Part shown: positions 41,595 to 50,145 of the stretch, piece after piece
Numbering within the stretch: position 1 is the stretch's first letter
Layout: the number at the start of each line of letters is the position of its first letter
Assembly (NCBI RefSeq): GCF_002252755.1
Contig: NZ_NHOY01000106.1
Coordinates: 25,484-76,830, forward strand
From: Halorubrum sp. Hd13
GTDB lineage: Archaea; Halobacteriota; Halobacteria; Halobacteriales; Haloferacaceae
Reading direction: 5' to 3'
Length of the DNA stretch: 51,347 nt
Translations under genes and position numbers: made by a program
The notes under the pieces: generated by a model
Database searches by the model: none
What the model was told of the DNA's origin: nothing
What the model saw: only the letters and a program-made list of their open reading frames with translations

Positions 41595-42254
41595 ATGACC
41601 GTCCTAGCCGAGTTCTCCATAGAGGCTGACCAGTTTCTACTGGGGAGGATCATCGCGAACTTCCCTGATGTCGCCGTAGAAATAGAGCGGGTCGTCCCGA
41701 CTGGGAACCGAATCATGCCGTATATCTGGGGATACGGTGACGATTTGGACGAGTTCGTTACGGCGATGCGAGAGCATCCGAACGTCGAGTCGATTACCGC
41801 CGTGGATCGGGTCGACAACCAGGCGTTGTACAAAATCGAGTGGGAAGACCCTACGGAACGGCTCATCGCGGGGCTCGCAGAGACGACGGCGACGATTCTC
41901 AAGGCACAGAGTGACGACACGTGGACCTTCGAGATACGCTTCGAGGATAACGGGGGGCTGGCCGCGTTCAGCGAGTACTGTGCCTCACACGGTATCGAGT
42001 ATCGGCTCAAGCGCGTCTCGGCGTTGACCGACTCGGAGTATTTTCAAAAAAGCTACGCCTTCACAGAACCCCAATACGAAGCGCTATCACTGGCAGTCGA
42101 ACGCGGCTATTTCGAAATTCCGCGAGAAGTCACGTACGAGCAACTGGCTGGTCAACTCGGCGTCTCTGAGCAGGCGGTGTCGGAGCGCGTCCGCCGCGCG
42201 ACGAACAAGGTGATGAGAGCCGCTATGGCTGGGCAACCGTCGTTTGATCTCTGA
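41595..42254 (+). CDS. HTH_10 (bacterio-opsin activator-like) transcription regulator
   Basis: A 219-aa haloarchaeal regulator. The N-terminal 150 residues form the sensor-like bat-type domain (MTVLAEFSIEADQFLLGRIIANFPDVAVEIERVVPT, then TWTFEIRFEDNGGL). The C-terminal HTH_10 domain (158-210) has FTEPQYEALSLAVERGYFEIPREVTYEQLAGQLGVSEQAVSERVRRA, with the recognition helix at about 191-207. It is leaderless (GATTATTACAC about 27-30 nt upstream). A weak TACA-N8-TGTA dyad lies at 41571-41586 in its own promoter. It is the only cluster gene that looks like a specific DNA-binding regulator of sufficient size, so it is my candidate for control of the ectoine genes. Confidence 0.87.
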   Translation: MTVLAEFSIEADQFLLGRIIANFPDVAVEIERVVPTGNRIMPYIWGYGDDLDEFVTAMREHPNVESITAVDRVDNQALYKIEWEDPTERLIAGLAETTATILKAQSDDTWTFEIRFEDNGGLAAFSEYCASHGIEYRLKRVSALTDSEYFQKSYAFTEPQYEALSLAVERGYFEIPREVTYEQLAGQLGVSEQAVSERVRRATNKVMRAAMAGQPSFDL

Positions 42255-42346
42255 GCGGCCAGAAACGCAGGCCAGCTGTAACATTAATCGGCTTTACTGT
42301 ACAAGGGTTCAAGTTTAGATAACACACACTAATAACTAATGTAGCG

Positions 42347-42727
42347 ATGATCGAGCCAATACCGCTATCGCGACTCAGCGAGGACGAACTGTTGGATACG
42401 CTGTACAAAGCCTTGGCCAACCGGAAGCGGCGGAGAATGCTCCGGTATTTGGCCGATCATCCGGAACCGATCCCGACCACACAGCTAGCGACTGAAATGT
42501 CGGCCCTCGAGTACGGTTCCGAATCGTCAGCCGTCCCGACCGAACAGCAGTCAGATACGCACGTCTCCCTCTCCCACGTCCACCTCCCGATGCTCAACGA
42601 GGCCGGAATGGTGAGTTGGGATAGAGATAACGACACCATTGCGATCGCTCCCGCTCTACGGGAACTGGTCGTTACGACGACCGGCGACATCCTCGGCGTT
42701 TCGGCTTCTGTAAACGAATTATTATGA
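42347..42727 (+). CDS. DUF7344-like winged-helix protein
   Basis: A 126-aa protein with an ArsR-type winged helix: LLDTLYKALANRKRRRMLRYLADHPEPIPTTQLATEM, then THVSLSHVHLPMLNEAGMVSWDRDNDTIAI. This is the plan of the common haloarchaeal DUF7344 family, which is thought to be DNA-binding. The start at 42347 follows AAGTTTAGATAAC by about 28 nt. It lies between the HTH_10 and HalOD1 genes in AT-richer DNA. Targets unknown. Confidence 0.75.
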   Translation: MIEPIPLSRLSEDELLDTLYKALANRKRRRMLRYLADHPEPIPTTQLATEMSALEYGSESSAVPTEQQSDTHVSLSHVHLPMLNEAGMVSWDRDNDTIAIAPALRELVVTTTGDILGVSASVNELL

Positions 42728-42766
42728 ATAGCGACGCGTTTTGCCCGGATTTGTAGCAGACGCAAT

Positions 42767-42991
42767 ATGAGCAAATACAGCGTTCAGATTGTGCGCAGAG
42801 TCGCCGAGAAAGAAGGTGTCCACCCGACCGAGTTGGATGATACGCTGGGTGACGTAATCGATCCTGATGCGCTAGATCAGTTGATGATGTCTTTGGAAAG
42901 GAACCAGCGAGATTCGGTCGGTGCTCTCAGGTTCGAATTCTGTGGATACACGGTGCGTGTGTCTGCAGCAGGTGACATCGATATCCAGTGA
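42767..42991 (+). CDS. HalOD1 output-domain protein
   Basis: A 74-aa stand-alone HalOD1 domain: SVQIVRRVAEKEGVHPTELDDTLGDVIDPDALDQLMMSL and a C-terminal FEFCGYTVRVSAAGDIDI. HalOD1 is a haloarchaeal output domain often found with response regulators or DUF7344 neighbours, function untested. It starts 39 nt after the DUF7344 gene and may share a message with it. The AT-rich codon use matches the two regulators upstream. Confidence 0.8.
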   Translation: MSKYSVQIVRRVAEKEGVHPTELDDTLGDVIDPDALDQLMMSLERNQRDSVGALRFEFCGYTVRVSAAGDIDIQ

Positions 42992-43300
42992 AATGCGAAG
43001 CAGACCCGCCTTTACCGACGTCTCACGCGGGAGATAGTAGCAGAGCACACGGGTCCGGAGGAGACACTCGAGCGTGTCCAAGTGCCTCCAGAGCGAGAGC
43101 GCGTGCGACAGCCCGAACGCGCCGCAAACGTGAGTTGACGCGTCCCCGACCGCAGAACCATCCGTGTCTCGCGAGGCGTTCCTGACGGAAGCGATAGCGG
43201 ACCGAATCCGGTCCGCAGGTGATCCGTACTGATCGAAACGAGCCGGACTGTTTCTCCGAGTGAGTGATTTAACACGCGCCGCACTGCCGGGTTCAGTTCC
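42992..43300. other. Intergenic region after the regulator genes
   Basis: About 300 bp without a credible gene. The composition returns gradually from AT-rich to GC-rich. GTGATTTAACACGC near 43263-43276 could be a promoter but faces the convergent aminotransferase gene. CGGACCGAATCCGGTCCG (43198-43215) is a strong hairpin (CGGACCG with CGGTCCG around AATC) and may terminate transcription. Confidence 0.45.
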
Positions 43301-44662
43301 TCAGTTCGCCGCCGCGCTCGCGCTGACGGCGTCGATCGCGTCGAGGAAGAGCCCCGTACCGAGCGCGATCTCGCGTTCGGTCGCGTCGAGCGGGGGAAGG
43401 AGTCGGATCGTCTTCGTCCCGCAGCCGAGCGTCAGGAGCCCGCGGTCGAGCGAGGCCTCGACGACCGCCGAGCGCCGCTCCGCCGTGTCGAACTCCACCG
43501 CCAGCATCAACCCCTTGCCGCGGACGTCGACGACGGTGTCTGGCGCGTCGTCGCGGAGGAGCTCCCTCGCCTGCCGCCCCCTCCGGGTCGCGTTGTCGAG
43601 CAGGTCGTGTTCCTCGATCGCCTCCAGCGTGAACGCCCCCATCATCGAGCCGAGGAGGTCGCCGCCGCCGAACGTCGAGCCGAGGCGGTTCTTCTCCGAC
43701 GGGAACACCTCCGACCGGGAGATCGTCGCGCCGACGCGCAGCGCCTTCGCGGCCGCGATCACGTCCGGCTCGATGGCGTAGTGGTCCGCCGCCCAGATCT
43801 CCCCCGTGCGGCCCATCCCCGACTGGATCTCGTCGACGACGAGCGGGATGTCGTACTCGTCGGTGACGGCCGCGACCTCGTTCATGAACGCCTCGCTGGG
43901 GAAGCGGTAGCCGCCGACGCCCTGGATCGGTTCGAGCGTCAGGAAGGCGATCTCCGCGGGGTCGACGTGCCCGCCCTCGGGCGCGAGCATGTTCCGGAGC
44001 CGCGAGCCGCCGCCGGCAAAGAAGCCGCAGTCGCAGGTCGCGGCGTCGCAACCGCGGTCAGCGCAGAACGGCACCGTCTCGATGCCGCTGATCTCCGGGT
44101 AGTGCCGGGTGTACACGTCCTTCGACTTCGTCAGCGAGAGCGTTCCGAGGGTGCGGCCGTGGAAGCTCCCGTCGAAGGCGACGCCGTACTTCGCCGGCGA
44201 CCGGTGGTCGTGCGTGATCTTCATCGCGTTTTCCATCGCCTCGGCGCCGGAGTTCGAGAGGAAGACGGTGTCCATCCCGTACTGGCTGGAGACGTCGGTC
44301 AGCCGGTCCATGAGGTGGCTCGACCCCGGGAAGTCGGCCTCCTCCGGGCTCGGTCCGGAGCCGAAGTACATGTCCTGGCCGGCGATCTTCATCGGCTCGA
44401 CGAGGTCGAACTCGCGGAGCTTCGAGAGCACCTTCTCGTTGTTGTAGCCGAGCGGGGCCGCGCCGATGTGACAGGTGAAGTCTAAGAGGACGTTGCCGTC
44501 GACGTCGGTGACGAAGGGTCCGTCGGCCTCGCGGGTCACGTCCCAGACGAACTCGTGGGAGTACTCGCTGGGCGCGGAGTGCGACTGGTGGAACTCGACC
44601 CAACGCTTCGCGTTCGGGCCGGGGAGCGCGTCCGCGGCGGGTTCAGCCGTATCCCTATCCAT
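43301..44662 (-). CDS. Class III aminotransferase with a Cys-rich insertion
   Basis: A 453-aa PLP enzyme of the GABA/acetylornithine group. FLSNSGAEAMENAMKIT (134-150), SFHGRTLGTLSLTKSK (166-181), D277 (VVDEIQSGMGRTGE) and the PLP lysine K306 (AAAKALRVG) are seen. An insertion at about 199-212 holds C200, C205, C210 and C212 (x4, x4, x1 spacing), which could bind a metal; this is uncommon in the group. An operator site overlaps its start codon. Its substrate is unknown: GABA, another omega-amino acid or a hydroxyectoine product are possible. The promoter is TTTTAATG at about 44687-44694. Confidence 0.85.
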   Translation of the reverse strand: MDRDTAEPAADALPGPNAKRWVEFHQSHSAPSEYSHEFVWDVTREADGPFVTDVDGNVLLDFTCHIGAAPLGYNNEKVLSKLREFDLVEPMKIAGQDMYFGSGPSPEEADFPGSSHLMDRLTDVSSQYGMDTVFLSNSGAEAMENAMKITHDHRSPAKYGVAFDGSFHGRTLGTLSLTKSKDVYTRHYPEISGIETVPFCADRGCDAATCDCGFFAGGGSRLRNMLAPEGGHVDPAEIAFLTLEPIQGVGGYRFPSEAFMNEVAAVTDEYDIPLVVDEIQSGMGRTGEIWAADHYAIEPDVIAAAKALRVGATISRSEVFPSEKNRLGSTFGGGDLLGSMMGAFTLEAIEEHDLLDNATRRGRQARELLRDDAPDTVVDVRGKGLMLAVEFDTAERRSAVVEASLDRGLLTLGCGTKTIRLLPPLDATEREIALGTGLFLDAIDAVSASAAAN

Positions 44663-44680
44663 ACACAGATTATGTATACG
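44660..44680. promoter_or_regulatory. Operator-like dyad overlapping the aminotransferase start
   Basis: The plus strand reads CATACAC-AGATTAT-GTATACG. It is a near-perfect match to the site at 39657: both halves differ by one base each, symmetrically (G to A in CRTACAC and GTRTACG). Three of its bases are the start codon of the minus-strand aminotransferase. It lies downstream of the TATA box, where a bound protein would block transcription. Confidence 0.65.
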
Positions 44681-44729
44681 CCGTACATTAAAACTTGGTA
44701 TAAACGAGGGTAAAACGGAACGCGAGCCG

Positions 44730-46367
44730 TCAGTCGTCGTCGGATCCGGCGGACTCGAACGAGGCCGACCGGGAGTCGCTCTCCTTGGACCCCCCGTACA
44801 GCACGGTCTCGTCCTGCAGTAACACCCGACCGTAGTTCGAACTGAACTCTCTGATGAGCGAGAGCATCGCGAGGAAGCAGACGAAGGCGAACGGCGCGCC
44901 GGTGATGATGACCGCGTCCTGCAGCGCCCCCGCTCCGCCCGCGCCGCCGATGATCATGAGGATGGCCGCGGTCATCCCGAGCACGACGCCCCAGAAGACC
45001 CGGTTGATCGTCGAGGGCCGCGCCTTCCCGCCGGTCGTCATCATCGAGACGGCGAGCGTCGAGGAGTCGGCCGAGGTGATGAAGAACGTCGTCACGAGGA
45101 TCATGAACGCGATCATGAACACCGTTCCGAAGGGGAAGGCGCTGAAGAGGATGAAGCCCGAGATCTCCGGGGTGAAGTTGTTGATCACGGGAGCGAAGTC
45201 GGCAACGCCGGTGTGGTGGTACTGCAGCGCGGTGCCGCCGACGAACGTGAACCACGGGATGGTCGCCGCCGATGTCGCCATGATACCGGTGAACGCGACC
45301 TCGCGGACGGTCCGACCCTTGGAGATGCGGGCGATGAACAGGCCCGCGAACGGGGACCAGGAGAGCGCCCAGGCCCAGTAGAACACCGTCCACGCGTTGA
45401 CCCATCCGGTGCCGCCCTCGGTCCCGACGCCGGCGAAGAGGCTCATCGAGGTGAAGTCGGCGATCATGCCGCCCACCGCCTGCGACCCCAGCGTGAGCAG
45501 GAACAGGGTCGGGCCGAGGATGAACGTCGCGAGCATGAGCGCGACGAAGAGGATCATGTTGAAGTTCGACAGCCGCCGGATACCCCTGTCGACTCCGAGC
45601 ACCATCGAGATCGTGAACAACAGCGTCATCGTGGTCACCACGAGGAGGATACCGACGTTCCCCAAGTCGATCCCCCACTGGTAGTTGAGGCCGGCGATGA
45701 ACTGGCTTCCGATGAACCCGAGCGACGTCGCCACGCCGCCGATCGTCGCGAAGACCGCGAGGATGTCGATGACCTTCGCGGCCGGGCCGTCGAGGTTGTC
45801 AGCGCCGAGGACGGGCGTCAGCGCCGACGAGACGCGCAGCGGCACGTTCTCGTAATTGTACGCGAAGTAGGCGATCGCGAGCCCCATGATCGTGAAGACC
45901 GCCAGCTGGGGCAGTGCCCAGTGGAACAGCGTCTGCTGGATCGCGATCGGAACCGCTTCCGCCGTCCCGCCTTCGATGCCGAACAGCGGCGACGGGCTGT
46001 CGTAGTAGAACAGCGCCTCGGTCGGTCCCCAGAACACGACGCCGGCCGCGAACCCTGCCGAGTACAGCATCGCGAAGAACGAAAGGAAGCTGTACTCCGG
46101 ATCCGTGTCTCCCATCTTGATCTTCCCCCAGGGGCCCACGATCAGGAACAGCAGGAAGACGACGATCAGGAACACGATCACCAGCAGCGCCCAGTTGAGA
46201 TAGGCGAGAACCTGCGACTGGACGGTCGCGATTCCGCTGGAGACGAACTCTTGATCGATGAAGAACGCCGCGATCACGCCGACCGTCAACAGCGCGCCGA
46301 ACGCGAAGACGACGGGGTCGATCTCGTCGAGGAACTCCTCGACCATCCCCCGGTCCGCACCGCTCAT
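44730..46367 (-). CDS. BCCT-family osmolyte transporter
   Basis: A 545-aa secondary transporter with 12 predicted membrane segments of the betaine/carnitine/choline family, which imports compatible solutes with Na+ or H+. Family hallmarks are WGPTEALFYYDSPSP near residues 115-129, the segment 4-8 region with FHWALPQLAVFTIMGLAIAYFAYN, and WALSWSPFAGLFIARISKGRT near 333-353. Several members carry ectoine, so it fits as the uptake step of the cluster. A long leader of about 60-80 nt carries a palindrome. The C-terminal tail is acidic and Ser-rich. Confidence 0.92.
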   Translation of the reverse strand: MSGADRGMVEEFLDEIDPVVFAFGALLTVGVIAAFFIDQEFVSSGIATVQSQVLAYLNWALLVIVFLIVVFLLFLIVGPWGKIKMGDTDPEYSFLSFFAMLYSAGFAAGVVFWGPTEALFYYDSPSPLFGIEGGTAEAVPIAIQQTLFHWALPQLAVFTIMGLAIAYFAYNYENVPLRVSSALTPVLGADNLDGPAAKVIDILAVFATIGGVATSLGFIGSQFIAGLNYQWGIDLGNVGILLVVTTMTLLFTISMVLGVDRGIRRLSNFNMILFVALMLATFILGPTLFLLTLGSQAVGGMIADFTSMSLFAGVGTEGGTGWVNAWTVFYWAWALSWSPFAGLFIARISKGRTVREVAFTGIMATSAATIPWFTFVGGTALQYHHTGVADFAPVINNFTPEISGFILFSAFPFGTVFMIAFMILVTTFFITSADSSTLAVSMMTTGGKARPSTINRVFWGVVLGMTAAILMIIGGAGGAGALQDAVIITGAPFAFVCFLAMLSLIREFSSNYGRVLLQDETVLYGGSKESDSRSASFESAGSDDD

Positions 46368-46826
46368 ACGGGGCCACCCCGACGACCGTGACCACTAGTT
46401 GGCCCGCGATCCCTCCGCCGGTCGAGTACCATGCCACGTGCTGGCATGGGATGTCGATCGAAGGTATACACAATAAGTGTTTCTCAATGTCCGAAAGTAT
46501 AACCGTATTATGTAATCCGTATATGTGTTCAACGTATTCTGAAATGAGCGGTTGACTCACCGCTATTGGCATATCTATCTGAAATAATTGAACGTTTGAA
46601 TAGAAAAAGCGCATCTACCCGAAACACCGGCTGGAATCACGTCGGAATCTGGACGGGGGCATCCCGATCTCCGACGGCCCGGCACGCGGGCGATCCCGGG
46701 GCGGGCAGCGAGGTGTCATCGATATCCGTTACCGGCGGAAATCAGTCGGTACGCGGCAGCGGATCATCGGTCGGGTAGCGTGCCGAGGTGGAGAAGGCGG
46801 CGGGAGCGAGCGAGTCGCCGACCCGT
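46368..46826. other. AT-rich intergenic region upstream of the transporter
   Basis: This 459-bp region is much richer in A and T than its neighbours. It contains the transporter promoter features, several TAT/GTAT boxes (46492-46530), and a perfect inverted repeat AGCGGT/ACCGCT around TGACTC (46547-46564). I see no gene. A short open frame from 46566 has no coding character. Confidence 0.5.
46429..46485 (-). promoter_or_regulatory. Palindrome and operator-like site upstream of bcct
   Basis: CCATGCCA (46429-46436) and TGGCATGG (46442-46449) form a perfect 8-bp palindrome around CGTGC, 62-82 nt upstream of the transporter start. Further up, the minus strand at 46485-46465 reads GAGAAAC-ACTTATT-GTGTATA, a weak match (about 9 of 14) to the cluster dyad. 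The palindrome could be an operator or a hairpin in the messenger leader. Confidence 0.45.
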
Positions 46827-47474
46827 TCAGTTCGTCAGCTCTTCGAGCGTGCGCTCGTGAGAGGTCGCGCTCTCCGTCAGCTTCTCGGCGAACTCGTCGA
46901 CGCGATCTTTGATCTCCTCGCCGGCCTCCTCCGGCGAGAACGACTCCGACATGGTCAGCAGGCGGACGAACGCGCGAAGCTCCTCGTCGGTGAGCTCCGC
47001 GAACTCGTCGTTCTCGAGCTTTTCGACCACCTCGTCGACGTCGATCTGGCCGACCGGCTCGACGTTGAACTCCACGTTGACCATGCGGTAGTTCGACCCG
47101 GCGAGCCGCTGTTCCGCCTTCCCGACGCCCTCGGAGAGCATGTCCTTGAACGGGGTGTGGTATCCCATCGTGCCGAGATGGAGGAACGCGAGCATGTCGG
47201 TGATCCCCTGCGTGTACGCCTCGCGGTCCTCGCCGTCAGGGTCGAACACCGTCTTTCGGTCCCGCTCTTCCAGACACTCGAAGAGGATGCTGAAATCGAG
47301 GATCGCGTTCCGGACGCGGCGGCGGATTCGGTTCCGCTTCTGTTTCCGCGAGTGGTCCGTGTAGTCCGTCTTCCGTCCGAGCAGAAAGTCACGGTCGGAG
47401 GGCGTGAGGATACCGCGAGGCCGGTCCGACTCGGCCGCCGCCTCCAGCGACTCCGGCACGTCGTTCTGGCTCAT
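46827..47474 (-). CDS. Conserved haloarchaeal protein of unknown function
   Basis: A 215-aa soluble, mostly helical protein. The N-terminal block RGILTPSDRDFLLGRKTDYTDHSRKQKRNRIRRRVRNAILDFSIL recurs, in my recollection, in many haloarchaeal proteins of unknown role. A basic cluster (RKQKRNRIRRRVR, about 44-56) may bind nucleic acid. The C-terminus is acidic with a coiled-coil tendency (EIKDRVDEFAEKLTESATSHERTLEEL). It sits between transporter and amidohydrolase but its promoter shows no operator, so a link to ectoine is not supported. Confidence 0.65.
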   Translation of the reverse strand: MSQNDVPESLEAAAESDRPRGILTPSDRDFLLGRKTDYTDHSRKQKRNRIRRRVRNAILDFSILFECLEERDRKTVFDPDGEDREAYTQGITDMLAFLHLGTMGYHTPFKDMLSEGVGKAEQRLAGSNYRMVNVEFNVEPVGQIDVDEVVEKLENDEFAELTDEELRAFVRLLTMSESFSPEEAGEEIKDRVDEFAEKLTESATSHERTLEELTN

Positions 47475-47567
47475 GGCGTAAATACCGAGGGCCAGCGGAT
47501 TAACGGTACTGGTCGTGCCAACGGGTCCCGCCCGTCGACCGATCCGACGCCTCCCGCCGGCGCCCCG

Positions 47568-48848
47568 TTACGGGCGCCGCCGGGAGAGCTCGACGAACGC
47601 TTCCGTTAGCAAGTCGACGCCGATCGCGAGGCTCGCCTCGTCGACGTCGAACGTCGGCGTGTGGTGGCTCGTCGGGTGGTCCGTGCCGATGAGCAAGTAC
47701 GAGGCGAGCCCGTCCGCCTCTTGGACCTGCCGCATCAGGTACGTGGCGTCCTCGCTCACACCGAACTCCTCGGACGGGATCACGCGCTCGACGCCGTCGA
47801 CGTCCCACGCGACGTTGCCGACGACCTCCCGGAGCGCCGGGTGGCTGTCGACGCACGGCGACTCGCTGATCACGCGCGGGGCGACGTCGCAGTCGTGGAG
47901 CTCGGCAGCGGCGTAGAGGATCCGCTCGAGCTCGGTGCGCGCGTACGTCATCAGCGCGGTCGTCTCGCCGCGGACCTCCGCCTCGATGGTCACTTCCTCG
48001 GCGATGACGTTGCTCGCGGAGCCGCCCTCGATCTTGCCGACGTTCACCCGCGTCGCCCCGTCGCGATGGCGCGGGATCCCGTACGCGTTCTGGATCGCGG
48101 TCGCGGCGGCCTGCATGGCGTTCGCCCCCTCGTTCGGCGCCTTTCCCGCGTGGGCGCTCGCCCCCTCGAAGGTGGCCGTCAGGTGCGCCATCGCCAAGGG
48201 GCTCTCCACGCCGGCGACGATCTCGCCGGTCGGGTGGCCGAGCCCGACGTGGAGCGCGAACAGGTAGTCGACATCGTCGAGGTGGCCGCTCTCGGCCATC
48301 GCCTTCCCGCCGCCGGAGATCTCCTCCGCCGGCTGGAAGAACATCTTGAGGGTCCCCTCGAACGCGCTCTCTCTGATCGCCTCGATCGTGCCGAGCGCGA
48401 TCGCGAGGTGCGCGTCGTGACCGCAGGCGTGCATGTAGCCGTCGTGTTCGGACCGGAACCCCTCCGCCGTCGGCCGGTGGTCGGGGTCCTCGGACTCGTG
48501 GATCGAGATCGCGTCGAGGTCGACGCGCAGGCCGATACACGGCCCCTCGCCCTGCGAGAGCGTCGCGACGACGCCCGTGTGGCCGCCCGCGGTGCGCTCG
48601 AGGAGGTCGTCGCTGACCCCGGCCCGACGGGCGCGGTCGAGCCACGGGCGTATCTCGTCGTCGTCGGGGACGGCCATCCGCGCGTCGGTCGCGAGGGCGT
48701 CGCGGCCGACGGCGACCTCGTCGACGCCGATCCGTTCGAGCTCCTCGACGACGCGCGCCGTCGTCCGGAACTCGCGCCACCCCGGCTCCGGGTGGCGGTG
48801 GAGCGCCCGCCGGAGGTCGCTCAGTCTCGCTCGCGCGTCGTGGGACAT
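47568..48848 (-). CDS. M20 amidohydrolase, paralogue of the 39719 gene
   Basis: A 426-aa protein of the same M20 subgroup as the enzyme at 39719, with the same motifs (MHACGHD with C142 and H144, FQPAEEISGGG with E175-E176, HVGLGHPTG, SHHTPTFDVDE) and the same insertion after residue 50. The two align along their length. It may have a different acyl-amino-acid specificity, for example acting in hydroxyectoine breakdown, or be redundant. The promoter ATTCTTAAGTAG resembles that of the paralogue, but no dyad is visible. The tail ends ELSRRRP. Confidence 0.83.
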   Translation of the reverse strand: MSHDARARLSDLRRALHRHPEPGWREFRTTARVVEELERIGVDEVAVGRDALATDARMAVPDDDEIRPWLDRARRAGVSDDLLERTAGGHTGVVATLSQGEGPCIGLRVDLDAISIHESEDPDHRPTAEGFRSEHDGYMHACGHDAHLAIALGTIEAIRESAFEGTLKMFFQPAEEISGGGKAMAESGHLDDVDYLFALHVGLGHPTGEIVAGVESPLAMAHLTATFEGASAHAGKAPNEGANAMQAAATAIQNAYGIPRHRDGATRVNVGKIEGGSASNVIAEEVTIEAEVRGETTALMTYARTELERILYAAAELHDCDVAPRVISESPCVDSHPALREVVGNVAWDVDGVERVIPSEEFGVSEDATYLMRQVQEADGLASYLLIGTDHPTSHHTPTFDVDEASLAIGVDLLTEAFVELSRRRP

Positions 48849-49020
48849 CTGTTCGGAGCGAAAGCGGTCAGGCTACTTAAGAATAGTCGATACCTCATCT
48901 CTCCGGTCGCCGTCGACGACGTCCGCCGCGAGGGTCGGTCCGCGTCGCCCGCGGCCGACATCGCCCGCGGTTTCGGCCGAGCCGTCGGTCGTCCGCGTCG
49001 GCGAGCCGGCGTCGACCGGG

Positions 49021-50004
49021 CTACAGTTCGACCTCGGTACCGTCGCCCGCCTCGACCGCCCGCCGGTAGACCGCCTCGCCCGCCGCGGCGTCCAGCGTCG
49101 CGGACCCGACGCTCACGACCGCCAACACCCCGTCGGGCGACTCCCTGACGTACCCGTCCGCGAGGGGGACGCCGAGTTCGACCAGGTCGTCGGCGTCGAG
49201 GTCGCTCGCGAGGAGGTCGCCGGTCTCGGCGGACTCTTCGGGCACGTCCGCGAACACCCGCTCGGCGCGGTCGAGCACGCGGGGATCGAGCTCCTGTGTC
49301 TCCGCCGTGAACGCGCCGACCGCGACGACGAGGGTCCCCTCGTTGAGCGCGTCGGGCGGGAAGACGGGCTCGGTCGCGGTCGTCGCGGTCACGACCACGT
49401 CAGCGCCCGCGACCGCCTCGCCGGGCGTGTCGACCGCGCGCGCCGGGACCCCCTCGTCGCGCAGGTCCGCCGCACACGCCTCTCGCGAGTCGCTCGGCGA
49501 GTGGACCCGCACGTCCGACAGCGCCGCGATCGTCGCGATGGCCCGCGTCTGCCAGCGCGCCTGTGCGCCGGCCCCCACGACGCCGAGAGTGAGCCCCTCG
49601 CCGTCCGGCTCCGGAGCCAACGCCCGGACCGAGACCGCCCCGATACAGCCGGTTCGGGCGTTCGTGATCGCCGTCCCCGCGATGAACGCCTTCGGGAGAC
49701 CCGTTCGGGCCTCCGTGAGCACGATCTGCGCGTTGATCGTCGGGAGCCCGCGCTCCGCGTTCCCCTCGTGAACGCCGACGAGCTTCGTCGCGTAGTGGTC
49801 CGCGCCGTGGACGTACGCCGGCATCGCGATGCCGGTTCCGAGGGGGTCATCGCCGTCGAGGCCCGCGCCGACCGAGAAATGCGGCCGATGCGGCCGTTCG
49901 ACCTCGCCGGCGGCCTGCTTGACTAACGCGTCGTCCACCACGTCGACGAGCGACGCCAGGTCGAGGCGGCGGTCGACCGCCTCCGCGGAGAGTGCGAGCA
50001 CCAT
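49021..50004 (-). CDS. Ornithine cyclodeaminase/mu-crystallin family protein (EutC-like)
   Basis: A 327-aa NAD(P)-binding enzyme. IAMPAYVHGADHYATKLVGVHEGNAERGLPTINAQIVLTEARTGLPKAFIAGTAITNARTG and the Rossmann motif LGVVGAGAQARWQTRAIA (about 138-155) define the family, whose members include ornithine cyclodeaminase, alanine dehydrogenase and imino-acid reductases. EutC, a partner of EutB in hydroxyectoine use, belongs here. Its location in a cluster with doeA makes that reading plausible, but sequence alone cannot separate the subtypes. It is divergent from the FAD oxidoreductase gene. Confidence 0.82.
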   Translation of the reverse strand: MVLALSAEAVDRRLDLASLVDVVDDALVKQAAGEVERPHRPHFSVGAGLDGDDPLGTGIAMPAYVHGADHYATKLVGVHEGNAERGLPTINAQIVLTEARTGLPKAFIAGTAITNARTGCIGAVSVRALAPEPDGEGLTLGVVGAGAQARWQTRAIATIAALSDVRVHSPSDSREACAADLRDEGVPARAVDTPGEAVAGADVVVTATTATEPVFPPDALNEGTLVVAVGAFTAETQELDPRVLDRAERVFADVPEESAETGDLLASDLDADDLVELGVPLADGYVRESPDGVLAVVSVGSATLDAAAGEAVYRRAVEAGDGTEVEL

Positions 50005-50145
50005 GCCCGGGTCGTCGCACCACGGCGACTTAGCCCGTTCGTCGGGGGATCCGTTCGGGCCGGCTCGCTCTCCGAGCGACGGCGAGGTCGCGAGGGGAGC
50101 CGACCGGCGTCGGAGGTTTATGATCTCCGGGGCCGATCGAGAGGT

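Noticed and set aside
43012-43284. A small minus-strand gene in the gap after HalOD1
   Set aside because: Composition is low in acidic residues and rich in Arg and Ser, unlike real haloarchaeal proteins; no promoter or family.
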